A program made the position numbers and the translations under genes. From contig JAZGTN010000029.1 in assembly GCA_037783415.1 (NCBI GenBank), forward strand, positions 868,001 through 932,000: a stretch of DNA of 64,000 nucleotides, written 5' to 3'. Positions within the stretch are counted from its first letter, which is position 1. Every line of letters begins with the position of its first letter. The notes below the pieces were generated by a model that worked only from the letters and a program-made list of their open reading frames with translations, was not told where the DNA came from and made no database searches. This DNA comes from Leptasterias polaris. Taxonomy: Eukaryota; Echinodermata; Asteroidea; Forcipulatida; Asteriidae. Of this stretch, positions 23,758 through 34,886 are shown in pieces.

Positions 23758-24451
23758 TACCATTTCTGGGGCGGACAATTTTCAAAGCTTCATAACTCAA
23801 ATCTTACCTGCAAGAAGCCACAAATTTCACAAGATTCACATTCCATGGCGGCATACCTTTCGCTGCGGTGAATTTTGGACGTCATATATTCCTCATTAAT
23901 CCGTAATTTTCGTGAAATAATGCAGCTCCCAACGCTTAACAATTCTGCAAACTTTTAATAAAGAAAAACCAAGACGCCGGCGTTTGCGTATGTTTGCATG
24001 GGTGCAGATTACGCATACCGCAAAATGCAACAAATTCATAACGCACTTTTTGGTCACAGTATCTTGACAGCACAGCGTAAGAACATGCAAACGCAATGCT
24101 CGATATGCGCGTCATGCACCCTGCGTCTTACAAGCGAATAAGCGCGTACGCACGGCAAACACTGTGAGGATATGCGCGTCATGCATCCTGCATCTTACAC
24201 GCGAATGTACGCGTACGCACGTCAGACACTGTGAAAAAACGAACAAAATTTACTTTTCTTTAACGTTGGGAGCTGCATTATTTCAAGAAAATGACGGAAT
24301 AATGAGGAACATAATATGACGTCCAAAACCCACCGCAGCGAAAGGTATGCCGCCATGGAATGTGAATCTTGTGAAATGAGTGGCTTCTTGCAGGTAAGAT
24401 TTGACTAATATGAAGCTTTGAAAATTGTCCGCCCCAGAAATGGTATCTGAT
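23758..24451. mobile_element. Inverted-repeat element with about 180 bp arms
   Basis: Left arm 23758-23938 (ACCATTTCTGGGGCGGACAA inward) and right arm 24262-24451 are inverted copies, about 90% identical by eye. Between them lie two tandem copies of a roughly 60-70 bp CpG-rich unit (about 24095-24235) containing GCGTCATGCA and CGCGTACGCAC. No coding potential. Probable non-autonomous DNA transposon upstream of HCN. Confidence 0.65.
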
Positions 24452-24639
24452 TTCCAGGACGTCACTGTTTAGTGTATTACGAAAGTGAAAGGCCGTCAGG
24501 GCTAGGTTGTTCCATACTACTGTACCTACACATTAATGCTAATGCGATACGAATTTTGACGTCACACATTTGCAACGAACAATTCTGAAGTTTTGAAAAG
24601 ATATTTAGCATGCAGAGTTGCCAACATTTGCATCTTGCA

Positions 24640-24811
24640 ATAAGGTTTATCGCGAATAGCAAAATACCAAGAGAGGGCGCTGTTTTGCCGCGCATGATAG
24701 TGTAGTGAAAGGGGGCAACCCGGGAACTCGCGCACGACGACCGACTCTGTAGCATTTGCCCCCTCTGCCCTCCCATGATCCATTGCGATTCTGAATCGCG
24801 ATAAACCTTAT
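24640..24811. mobile_element. Short MITE-like element, 172 bp
   Basis: Terminal inverted repeats ATAAGGTTTATCGCGA (24640) and TCGCGATAAACCTTAT (ending 24811). The GC-rich interior has no coding potential. It lies about 150 bp before the large foldback element. Confidence 0.6.
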
Positions 24812-24957
24812 CATCAGGGGGAGATTTTGTGCAACAATCAGGGAGATATTTAGAATTACATTCAACATCACAGGGAACAAGTTTTCATAATCAGGGAGAT
24901 TTTTCAAATTGTGTTCATCAAAACATGAACAGTTTTGTTTATTTTCAGGGACTTTCT

Positions 24958-26131
24958 ACGGAGCCCCTAAAGGGACAGGTAAAAAAAAAAGTTGAAAAGG
25001 GGGGAAAAAATATATACATATTTCGTTCCCTCGAAATATTATTTCGTTCCCTCGAAATATTATTTCGTTACCTCGAAATACTAATTCGTAACCTCGAAAT
25101 ACTAATTCGTTCCCTCGAAATATTATTTCGTTCCCTCGAAATCATTTCGTTACCTCGAAATCATTTCGTTCCCTCGAAATATTATTTCGTCCCCTCGAAA
25201 TAATATTTCGTTCCCTCGAAATGTTATTTCGTTCCCCCGAATTATTATTTCGAAGGAACGAAATAGATTATTTCGATCGAACGAATTAATTTATTTCGTT
25301 CCCTCGAAATCATTTCGTTCCCACGAAATCATTTCGTTACCTCGAAATCATTTCGTTCCCTCGAAATCATTTCGTTCCCTCGAATTATTATTTCGTTACC
25401 TCAAAATCCTTTAACTGCTACAGAGTCCATGAAATGTCGTTTCATTTATTTCAGTATGCAAATAATATTCAGATTAGGCCATAATAATGAGCCATTGAGG
25501 AGACAGGTAAGAGTTTTTTTTGTTTTCAACTAGGAATGCTATTTCGAGGAAACGCAATATTATTTCGAGGGAACGAAATACATTTCAATATTGTTTCTCT
25601 CACCTGTCTCCTCAATGGCTCATTATTAAGGCCTAATCTGAGTATTATTTGCATACTGAAATAAATGAAACGGCATTTCATGGACTCCGTAGCAGTTAAA
25701 GGATTTCGAGGTAACGAAATAATAATTCGAGGGAACGAAATGATTTCGAGGTAACGAAATGATTTCGAGGTAACGAAATGATTTCGTGGGAACGAAATGA
25801 TTTCGAGGGAACGAAATAAATTAATTCGTTCGATCGAAATAATCTATTTCGTTCCTTCGAAATAATAATTCGGGGGAACGAAATAACATTTCGAGGGAAC
25901 GAAATAATATTTCGAGGGGACGAAATAATATTTCGAGGGGACGAAATAATATTTCGAGGGAACGAAATTATTTCGAGGTAACGAAATGATTTCGAGGGAA
26001 CGAAATAATATTTCGAGGGAACGAATTAGTATTTCGAGGTAACGAAATAATATTTCGAGGGAACGAAATATGTATATATTTTTTCCCCCCTTTTCAACTT
26101 TTTTTTTTACCTGTCCCTTTAGGGGCTCCGT
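24958..26131. mobile_element. 1.17 kb near-perfect foldback element made of palindromic iterons
   Basis: The whole segment is an inverted repeat centred near 25545. The outer end ACGGAGCCCCTAAAGGGACA recurs as its reverse complement ending at 26131. Each arm holds about 15-20 tandem iterons of the type TTTCGAGGGAACGAAAT (left 25018-25400, right 25690-26070). An inner unique arm pair (25409-25510 and 25599-25697) includes GAGCCATTGAGGAGACAGGT. A loop of about 90 bp (25511-25598) has two more iterons. The iteron is itself a palindrome (TTTCG/CGAAA). No transposase is present; the open frames across it are products of the repeat. Confidence 0.8.
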
Positions 26132-27017
26132 AACTTTCTGTAAAATCAGAGAGATTTGGCAGCTCAATCCGCACGTAGATCCATGGTCGATAAGACAAAT
26201 CCACGGCTTCAAGTTTCTTCTGGCCCCTGTCACTTCAATGTTGTGATTTGTAGACAAATTGTAGAATGTAAAGTAGGCGTGGTTTATTGTGGAAATAAGT
26301 GACACTCATGACGAAGGAATTTTCATAAAGTACCAACAACCATCAAAGATATAACTTAAGACAATCTACACTTCAGCTGCGTCCGAATTAAGTGATATCG
26401 GTTTAGACGTTTCAGGCTATGGCCGTTTGTATGCAATAATGCTGAAGAATAGGCCAGCAATCTGGCTATAGTGAAAGCCGAAGCCGTTAATTCCGCAGGT
26501 AACCCTACTACAACAACCGGAGCTTTCAATTTAGGAAGCACCTCGGTATGAAAAATACATTTATTTCAACCGTGGCATCCCAAGAAAAACTACATGCAAA
26601 CTGAAATAACACTATTTTTTGTTAATGGAGACTGCCTTAAACTGGTAATAATTTGCCTCCTGTGAAATATGGCCCTATGCTTATGACAGGTTTAAAATAA
26701 ACGTATCTTGGAGAAAAATAGTTCAGCATTGTGATCCGCTTAATATTTTGTTATTATGGGACTAACAAATAATTGGTTATACAAAAACAAATTAAGCTAT
26801 TAAGAAAATCATTGATAATTTATTATTTTATTGAAACCACAAAAATGTACGTATGGACGGATTTTTTTTACAAATAAAAGGAAATGGCCATGTACTTTGG
26901 GTATTTATGTGCCCAAACATGGGTACAAAACAACCTATCAAATCAAGCATAAATCTTTCATAACTTGAAAATAGCCAATAACAATGGTTGAAATGTAGTA
27001 CATTATCACTGATCTGG

Positions 27018-27190
27018 GCCAAATTTCATAAAGCTGCTTAAGCAGAAAATTTTGCTTACAAAGTTTCTGCTTAGCAAAAATTAGCAGGAACCAGTCACAA
27101 ATGGTATGTGTGATATGGTATTTTGGCTGTTTACCTTAAACTGGTAAGCAATATAGTTTTGTGCTTAGCTACTGTGAATATGGGCCCTGT
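27018..27190. repeat. Dispersed repeat copy (CATAAAGCTGCTTAAGCAGA type)
   Basis: Resembles the inverted copy at 5163-5350: both contain TGCTTAAGCAG, TTTTGCTTACAAA-like sequence, a GTCACAAATGGTATGTGTG-like block and TTGTGCTTAGCTAC. No coding capacity. A related motif borders the minisatellite at 27600. Likely a non-autonomous element abundant in this genome. Confidence 0.5.
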
Positions 27191-27615
27191 TTAGTACAAG
27201 CAGGGATCACTAAAATAGCATGTACGTTGTAGTCCACCATTTCGGAAATCCAAGTCTTTTCTCAACTTTACAAAACAAAACCCATATATCAAACATTTAT
27301 AGATTGTTGAAAGACATCATTAAAAGAGATGGAACAATAATATCAAAATTATGAATATGAAAGTGAACTAAATGCAGAGTCCGTAGGAGTATCAGAATGT
27401 CCTAGAAAAAAACTATTACCAATAGGGCTTGAATTTGAAGAAAATACCCACTTGACCATAGTGCTTGTAGCTGTGAATAGCATATTAATACTATGTGACG
27501 TGCCTGCTTAGCACAAAATTTCTAGTCAGCTAAATGGAAATTCTGAAATTGCCATACAGCTAAAACTGCAGCATGCATGAACTGATTCAAAGCAAGGCTC
27601 AATTTCATAGAGCTT

Positions 27616-28575
27616 CTTACACAGGCAACAAGGCTTCACAATTGTCTTACACAGGCAACAAGGCTTCACAATTGTCTTACACAGGCAACAAGGCTTCACA
27701 ATTGTCTTACACAGGCAACAAGGCTTCACAATTGTCTTACACAGGCAACAAGGCTTCACAATTGTCTTACACAGGCAACAAGGCTTCACAATTGTCTTAC
27801 ACAGGCAACAAGGCTTCACAATTGTCTTACACAGGCAACAAGGCTTCACAATTGTCTTACACAGGCAACAAGGCTTCACAATTGTCTTACACAGGCAACA
27901 AGGCTTCACAATTGTCTTACACAGGCAACAAGGCTTCACAATTGTCTTACACAGGCAACAAGGCTTCACAATTGTCTTACACAGGCAACAAGGCTTCACA
28001 ATTGTCTTACACAGGCAACAAGGCTTCACAATTGTCTTACACAGGCAACAAGGCTTCACAATTGTCTTACACAGGCAACAAGGCTTCACAATTGTCTTAC
28101 ACAGGCAACAAGGCTTCACAATTGTCTTACACAGGCAACAAGGCTTCACAATTGTCTTACACAGGCAACAAGGCTTCACAATTGTCTTACACAGGCAACA
28201 AGGCTTCACAATTGTCTTACACAGGCAACAAGGCTTCACAATTGTCTTACACAGGCAACAAGGCTTCACAATTGTCTTACACAGGCAACAAGGCTTCACA
28301 ATTGTCTTACACAGGCAACAAGGCTTCACAATTGTCTTACACAGGCAACAAGGCTTCACAATTGTCTTACACAGGCAACAAGGCTTCACAATTGTCTTAC
28401 ACAGGCAACAAGGCTTCACAATTGTCTTACACAGGCAACAAGGCTTCACAATTGTCTTACACAGGCAACAAGGCTTCACAATTGTCTTACACAGGCAACA
28501 AGGCTTCACAATTGTCTTACACAGGCAACAAGGCTTCACAATTGTCTTACACAGGCAACAAGGCTTCACAATTGT
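27616..28575. repeat. Minisatellite: 32 identical copies of a 30 bp unit
   Basis: The unit, CTTACACAGGCAACAAGG followed by CTTCACAATTGT, is repeated 32 times with no variation that I can see. Because 30 is a multiple of three and the unit lacks stops in some frames, both strands show 340-codon open frames (SYTGNKASQL and KPCCLCKTIV repeats). Neither has a recognisable domain or codon signature, so I do not call a gene. The flank carries a dispersed repeat (AATTTCATAGAGCTTCTTA, compare 27020-27185). Confidence 0.95.
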
Positions 28576-29362
28576 CTGCTATAAAAGAAAAATAAGAAAG
28601 ATACCAGTTGAACATGGCACATAAACATGGCAGTTTTGGAGCCTGTATGGTAACCCTTTTCTGGTTACAGCAGGCTCTAAATTATACTATAAAAATATTG
28701 GATGCATATGAGTGCAATTGTCACAGAATATAATCACAAGATGAAATCTGGACTATTCCATTTCACTCAGCTTCGCCTCGTGAAATGGAAAAGCCAGATT
28801 TCACCAAGTGATTTTATTCTGTAACAGTGCACAAATGAAATGTTTTATATAACTCAAACATAGATCCTTGTCATTTAATTTTTTTTCCTCTCTCACAATA
28901 GACATAAAATAGACACGAAACTCGTCCACCCCACACACTGAAAGTTCTAAAACACCTTTCTAATCAATGTGACACAACCTGAGCCGTGACACAATGTTGC
29001 CTCGTTTGGACAAACAGGCAGGGAAAGATTATTTTGGAAACAACACTGTGAAATGTCCACAAATTAGTCATATAGGACTCCTATACTAAGTTTTGGAATG
29101 TCGCAGCAGTATACTTGTAATGGCAAAATATAGGATGACACATGACATATGGTCCTCCATCAAAAGACAAGGATCTGTCTGAGCAGTAAATCAATCAAAA
29201 TAAATTACACTCATAAGAAAAACAGAACAAGTATACCTTGTTGTCTTTTTCTCAACAAGTGCACCTTTTTTTACAAATAAAATTACAATGACTATATAAC
29301 CACTAATATTGTACATTTACTGACAGGACAGTTCTTGAATGACTTAGATCTAGGATAAGGAA

Positions 29363-32300
29363 TCACATCCAGGGGTAGCCTTCCCTGTCATAGGGTTGCG
29401 ACTCATTGAAGTATTCATCGATGGGTTTACTGAAGGATGTGTTCTTTCTGAAGGGTGTATCTAATGTCTTCTCTTGTGTCACCCCCTGTGAAAAATAAAA
29501 ATAGATAGGGGAGGGGTTAGGGTGAAAGAGTTGATGAGTCAGTAAACCAGTTGTGAGTTAGATTTGAATAATGTCTGGTACATTGACTTGCTTAGTTACA
29601 TGTTACCACTTATATTTGAATTCCTCAGACTATAGAGACAGTTGCTGTGTCACATGATTCGGGGAAAGCTTTTGTGTAGTTACCTAAGAGAACACTCGTA
29701 CACAATTTTGAATGTGTATGGCACAATGGTACCAGTGTTTGCTCATCTAAAAGTTGCCATACAAAAGCTTGTCCCGAACCAATCGACAAAGCAACTGTCT
29801 CTTTAGTCTGAAGAATTCAAATAATGTAAGCAGTAACTTTTCACTAAGCAAGTCATTGTACCAAAAGTTCTTCAAATCAAACTCTCAAACTATGGTATTA
29901 ATAATCTTGACATTAACCTGTTGGTAGTTCTAACATTTTTCTACTCTAAAACTTGGCTAAGATGCAGGTCCACATTCTAGATTGTGGAATGGAGAGAAAC
30001 AAGCAGGCAAAAGTTCCAAAGAGATGCAGTACGTGGAATAAATCTGTTGGAATGGGTCTTTGTTCTACATGTCAGCGAAGCATGAGTGTATGGGTGAGAA
30101 AAAGCAGAAAGCCTGGTTTCTCGTTCAAACATCCTGACAGAAGGAACCAGGCGACGATAAGTGAATAAAAAAGTAGGGTATAAACTTACAGGTATTTTTT
30201 GCTTGTGTTGGGTCCAGAAGGTGATGGGTTGCTCATTTGCAATGTTGTGCTCTAGCTCAGGGGGTGGAAGCTCCGAAACGAATCCCTCCACATCAAAGTC
30301 CTTCTGGGTGACTGATTTGTATTCTGGCATTGGTGGGGGTTCCTCTGCCTCTTGTTGTAGCTCCTTGGCAACCTGGGCATACAATGCTCGCTCCATCAGC
30401 TCCTTCTTCTTCCCTGAGAGATACAAAATTAAAATTATTTCCCCAAACAATTATTTAAACATTTACCCAGTTGTGGTTTAGATTTGAAATAATTGAACTT
30501 GATATTTGAAACTGCATCCCCTTAAGGTGATCCCTCTGCTGCCACATCTCAGGTTGTATTGTAAATTTGAAAGTGATTCCAGACTATACGACAGTTACCA
30601 GGTTGAATGGCTTCTGACTGGTACCCCCAAGCAAAGATGTTGACAAAATAGGGAGACCGCCAACATAGGGCTAGATAGCTCAATTGGTAGAGCGCCGGCA
30701 CGTTAATCTGGAGGTTGCAGGTTCAAGTCCCACTCAAGTCAATTTATCTTTGTTAAACCCAAAATTATTTAAAAGAAATTATAACAAACACTAATGTCTA
30801 ACTGTGCTATCAGAGCAAATAATGCCGGAAACCATCTGTACGCAATGTTCATTACGTCATATGAACTGGTAACCGCTCTTTGATAAGAAACATTGTTCCT
30901 GGGGTCGATTTCACAAAGCACTAAAGATTAATCTTAAGATGAGTTGTCAGTATTACCATAGTGATTTGTATTGTGACATCACACTTTGCTTAGCAATTAG
31001 GATTGATTCGCAGTTATGATCAATCTTAACTCTGTGAAATCGAGCCCAGCTGAGCTAACAAATTTATAAAGCTCTATGCTTGAGCAGGGTTTTGTATCCA
31101 AGCTTACCTCCAGTTCGGACTTTGAGTTTTTCTGGCAACATGTAGGATTCAGTGCATGTGGATAGAGGGGTACCCTGTCCTTCATGGGTGGGTGTGGACA
31201 GGATAGATTTGTGGCCATCTTTAAATGGAAGCGATTTGTTTTCATATTTCATGCTGTCGGGAAGAGAGTCGAGGCTTCGTTCTTGAACTTGGCGCTGTCA
31301 CATGAGGAGAGATTGAGAGAAAATAATTGTTTAAATGCCCAATAATACAATCTGGGATGCATCAATTGACAAGCAAAATGAATCAAGGAATAAACTGACA
31401 ATGTCAGTAATTTGGGGGTTTTCAATTGCTACTTTCTTGACTTTGAGAGTATTTCAGACGAAAACATTTCTCTGGAGGATATTTGGCAAATCTGAATATA
31501 AATCTGAATTATATAGTCGGTAAAGCATCCTATGGAAACATCACACCAACTTCTAAAGAAAACAATGAAGAAATTTCAGTTTTACTTTAGGGAAAGCCCC
31601 TGCTGTAAGGTAGGGACTAAAAACCCAATCCACACGACGCAGGCTCCGGATGTGAAAGCAAAGGCAAAGATAAAACCACTGAGCCAACCTGATGCCCTGA
31701 CAGTCTCAAACAGTTTCACTTTAATGGTAAAAATTAAAGATCAGTTATATATATGTAGTTTTAGTTGCAGTGAAGCACTCGTCCAGTCTGGAACATTGTG
31801 AAGGGGATTACGCTCACCAGTGAGCTTTCAGACTAAAACTTCTGACCGTAAAGTCAAATTTTAAAGCTTGCCCATCCAAGGTTTGGACTTGCACTGAGCA
31901 AGTTTTAAAATTTGCAGGGTTTCAACTTTTGCGCTCAACAAAATTGATACAAACATTTTATTAATGATTTAAAAATCCTCTGTAGCCTAGGGTAAGCTAA
32001 CTACGTGAGCAATAGGGTGCTGATTTTTTACTACACTAATTTAAGCCTAATTTTTTCGGTTGTTTACATCATAATTCATATAATTATTTATTTATTTTAT
32101 TTATAATTTTACAAATATTGATTTTTGTTATGAACTTCAACAAGTAATAATATATACAATTTACAAATCCGTTATTAAATAATGTTAAAAAGATATTCCA
32201 CCCAAAAGATTAATGAACTCAGCAAAAGTCATAACATTTTAAAAGAAATAAACGAAGGAGTGCCAAGCAAAGAGTCTCCTCTACTTTGACCAAAACTTAG

Positions 32301-33300
32301 AAACATGTAAGGCTCCACTGGTTAGTTGCACTTGTAAATGCAAGAAGTTGTGGTATTTTAGGCATTTCTACAAGGTACAAAAATATGTCATACTGTCGGG
32401 GCCATAACAAAAAAAATTGCCCACCGAAAAAGTTTCATCAAACACTTTTTCAATTCACAATTCACGATGATCAAATCATGTGACTGAACATTCTGCTGAG
32501 CATTCTGGGGGAAAAAAATACAGAGGCTTAAAGAAGCCATGTGCCTTATATCATTTTCTAATTAGTCTGGAGAATTTTTTTTGTAACCCTCATAAGAGTC
32601 ATATCATTATTCATATTATTATTAATATTAAAATTTAAACATCGGCTTGGTGATTCAATTATCACTGTTTATTTATATGCTTTATTATAAATGTTAAGAA
32701 ACATAAAAAGAACTAAATAAAAATCAGATTTGAAAGCCAAGAATTATTTAATTTTTTTTTTCTTTCTTTTTTAAAAGTTTTTGCAAATTACCATGGTAAT
32801 TTTTAAAATTTAATAAAAAATATTTTGAATAAAATGAAGACAACTGCTGGCTATAGAGTCATACACAAAGTCTCACAGAACACTTGTGGTCACTGCAGAT
32901 GTTTCTTCCACGTATGGCTTCACCGGGACACCATACTTTCTTGTTTGCCTCGAAAACAGGTAAAACTCAAAACAAATGGGACGCTATTGAAGTCATTGAA
33001 GATCGGTGCGTGGTGTGAAAGTTTCAATGTCCATCAAGTTTTATTATATGTTTGCATACTTCTTATAAACAAAGGAAGGTAATTAGGGCATCAGTTGATA
33101 TATGGCATCATTTCTTTTCTTCAATTCAAAGAAAAAGTCATGGTACCTCGAAAACAGGACAGGGGAGGATACACTAGACTAGACTACTACTGACCCAGCC
33201 CAGGTGAATAAATTAACTTGCTTACCTCTTCAACCCAATTTTCTAACAAGCATTTTCCATCGGAATTATAAATTGTTCTTGACGGATTGAGACCGGACAT
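29363..33300 (-). CDS. SPAG8: SPAG8, ciliary microtubule-associated protein, 4 exons, 202 aa
   Basis: Exons: 33226-33300, 31108-31294, 30190-30413, 29363-29485; GT-AG introns with agreeing phases; 609 nt give 202 aa plus TGA. It was recognised by GKCLLENWVEER near the N-terminus (residues 15-26, across junction 1), EQPITFWTQH in exon 3 and TLDTPFRKNTSFSKPI in exon 4, all in the same order in vertebrate SPAG8. In mammals SPAG8 is a sperm/ciliary protein found inside axonemal doublet microtubules. This copy is much shorter than human SPAG8 because it lacks the long low-complexity N-terminus; the start at 33300 is the only ATG close before the conserved block. Exon 3 is rich in Glu and Pro. Upstream, about 960 bp separate it from the 34 kb satellite. 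Confidence 0.88.
29551..29892. mobile_element. Foldback MITE, copy 1 (AGTTAGATTTGAATAATGTC family)
   Basis: About 340 bp inverted repeat. The left half starts GTGAGTTAGATTTGAATAAT and the right half ends TTCAAATCAAACTCTC. Inner arms carry GACAGTTGCT / AGCAACTGTC and AAGCTTTTGTGTAG / ACAAAAGCTT. It lies in SPAG8 intron 3. Further copies are at 47995-48332 and 63216-63740; a half copy starts near 30468. Confidence 0.7.
30664..30740 (+). repeat. tRNA-derived SINE head
   Basis: Contains a box A-like TAGCTCAATTGGTAGAGC with an intact D-stem (GCTC/GAGC) and a box B GGTTCAAGTCC at normal spacing. The acceptor stem does not pair, the T-stem is weak and the anticodon stem has mismatches, so it is a tRNA-derived repeat and not a working tRNA. 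It lies in SPAG8 intron 2. Confidence 0.55.
30903..31048. mobile_element. Small palindromic repeat (CACAAAGCACTAAGATT type)
   Basis: TCGATTTCACAAAGCACTAA at the left and its imperfect inverse (CTCTGTGAAATCGAG) at the right bound a 146 bp foldback in SPAG8 intron 2. A relative lies at 9832-9935 in HCN intron 9. The element is close to the acceptor side of exon 2 but does not overlap it. Confidence 0.5.
31800..33225 (-). other. SPAG8 intron 1, AT-rich
   Basis: The 1.9 kb intron (31295-33225) is strongly AT-rich. Open frames at 31335-31801 and 32825-33082 have no recognisable homology or splice-site context. I see no element with clear ends here. Confidence 0.6.
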
Positions 33301-33437
33301 GTTGGAATCCCAATTGCACTGTTTCACTGTCGTTGATCAAATCACTTTTAATATGAAAATTTATCAAAGATAATATGCAAAATCAAGTGTTTTTACGAGG
33401 CGACACAACTATTCAGCGATGACTATGGATGATTACT

Positions 33438-33450
33438 GTTGCTATGCCAG
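33438..33450. promoter_or_regulatory. Possible degenerate RFX X-box upstream of SPAG8
   Basis: GTTGCTATGCCAG, 138 bp before the SPAG8 ATG, matches 10 of 14 positions of the X-box palindrome GTTGCCATGGCAAC when extended by one base. RFX factors drive many ciliary genes, so the position is suggestive, but such a partial match occurs by chance often. Confidence 0.22.
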
Positions 33451-33839
33451 TGCACAAGGTCAATAGTCATGCTTGGATGATCGGGTCAGCCACTTTCCAA
33501 CAAAATTATTTACTTAATATGCATTTTGATAAAATATATAAATAAAAAGTATATATTACATACCGTAAAAATACATTAGGTACAATAATTAATACCAAAC
33601 TAGATTTTTAAGAAAATAAATTAATAAAACATAAATTTTTAAGTTACTTGTAATTAAATACATCGGAAAAATTCCTGTTCAACTTTGAGATATATAACAG
33701 AACAGACGTATGAAGCTAAACCACGAACTACAACCATGCACGTTCTATGGTAACTGCCGCTGGTTCCCTGTTTCTCATTTGATTTATGAACAGTGTATGT
33801 GCTGTTGGAACCAGTGCTCGGTTAGTCTCTTGTCCGTGT

Positions 33840-34000
33840 CGTTTTCTCTTAGGTCAAGATGAGAATCATGAATATTAATGAACTATACTAATTTATTCTG
33901 ACGACCCCACACCCCCATGGCGTTTTCTCTACAGTTGAGTCATGGTGAGAATCATGAATATTAATGTCCATAATAAATAATTTGGACGACCCCACAACCA
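33840..34000. repeat. Two-copy tandem repeat, about 81 bp
   Basis: CGTTTTCTCT at 33840 and again at 33921. Each is followed by GAGAATCATGAATATTAATG and later GACGACCCCACA. Diverged duplication between SPAG8 and the satellite. Confidence 0.6.
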
Positions 34001-34261
34001 CCACATGTGAACGCCGGCGGCCGGGGAGGTGTCTAGAGAGAGAGACGATTGCTACAAACATCACCAAGATTGGCATCAGTTTAGTTTCACTTAGCTCAGT
34101 CAGCAAATTATTGAGGTACGTTAGTAAGTTTCCAAGTTTGGTACTGAATAACTTGAGATCAATTAGTTAAAATGGATACTGTTTTAGTAATATAGTAGTA
34201 GCAAGTTTTACCATGTTTACTGTTTGCTGACTGTGACTAGACACTCTAGTGTAGTGATCAA

Positions 34262-34555
34262 CAACCATACACAAAACAACTCAATGGGAAACTACACAAC
34301 CGTACACAACTCAATGGGAAGCTACACAACCGTACACAACTCAATGGGAAACTACACAACCGTACACAACTCAATGGGAAAAACTACACAACCGTACACA
34401 ACTCAATGGGAAGCTACACAACCGTACACAACTCAATGGGAAACTACACAACCGTACACAACTTATGGGAAACTACACAACCGTACACAACTCAATGGGA
34501 AGCTACACAACCGTACAACTCAATGGGAAACTACACATAACCGTACACACACACC
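34262..34555. repeat. 30 bp minisatellite, first block
   Basis: About nine or ten copies of the ACTCAATGGGAAACTACACA / ACCGTACACA unit with small length variants (AAAAAC for AAAC; ACTTATGG for ACTCAATGG). It is separated from the main array by about 330 bp of other sequence. Confidence 0.93.
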
Positions 34556-34886
34556 CACCCTTACAGATCCGGTTTGTGGGGTACTGCTATTGTTGTTCTA
34601 TTATTCCCTTTTCTGAAGAATTCCCTTGTGGGGTCCAATTGTTCCTATTGAAATGACCTTGTGGGGTCCATTGTTCCATTGTTGTCAGGACCCCACAAGT
34701 GCCAATCCGTGCGAACACATAACCGTACACACACACAAACAAGTGTGTAACAGCCTGCAATCGTGGACCCTCCTTTGTTCAACTCTTTGTGATAGCAACC
34801 GTGGACCACAAAGCTTTCCTTTGTGATAGCAACCGTGGACCTATTGTCCTCTTTTGTTATAGGTCCCCGGTTTGAATGTGGTTACC
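34556..34886. repeat. Interruption between satellite blocks: dispersed repeat sequence
   Basis: Contains GTTGTTCTATTATTCCCTTT and several TTGTGGGGTCC motifs, matching in inverse the sequence at about 46065-46185 in CCDC112 intron 1. It also has CAAGTGTGTAACAGCCTGCA and ATCGTGGACC, related in inverse to 17825-17880. It seems to be a fragment of a mobile repeat into or around which the satellite expanded. Confidence 0.5.

Noticed and set aside
25844..26305. 153-codon minus-strand frame, and 124-codon plus-strand frame at 24829-25203
   Set aside because: Mirror-image translations of the iteron arrays in the two arms of the foldback.
27616..28575. CRISPR-like array
   Set aside because: The repeats are contiguous with no spacers and the window is clearly animal DNA.
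27526..28595. 340- and 347-codon open frames on opposite strands
   Set aside because: Both are translations of the perfect 30 bp array with short unrelated ends; no signal peptide, domain or splice context.
30664..30740. Functional tRNA gene
   Set aside because: Boxes A and B are present but the acceptor stem does not pair and the anticodon and T stems have mismatches; better explained as a SINE head.
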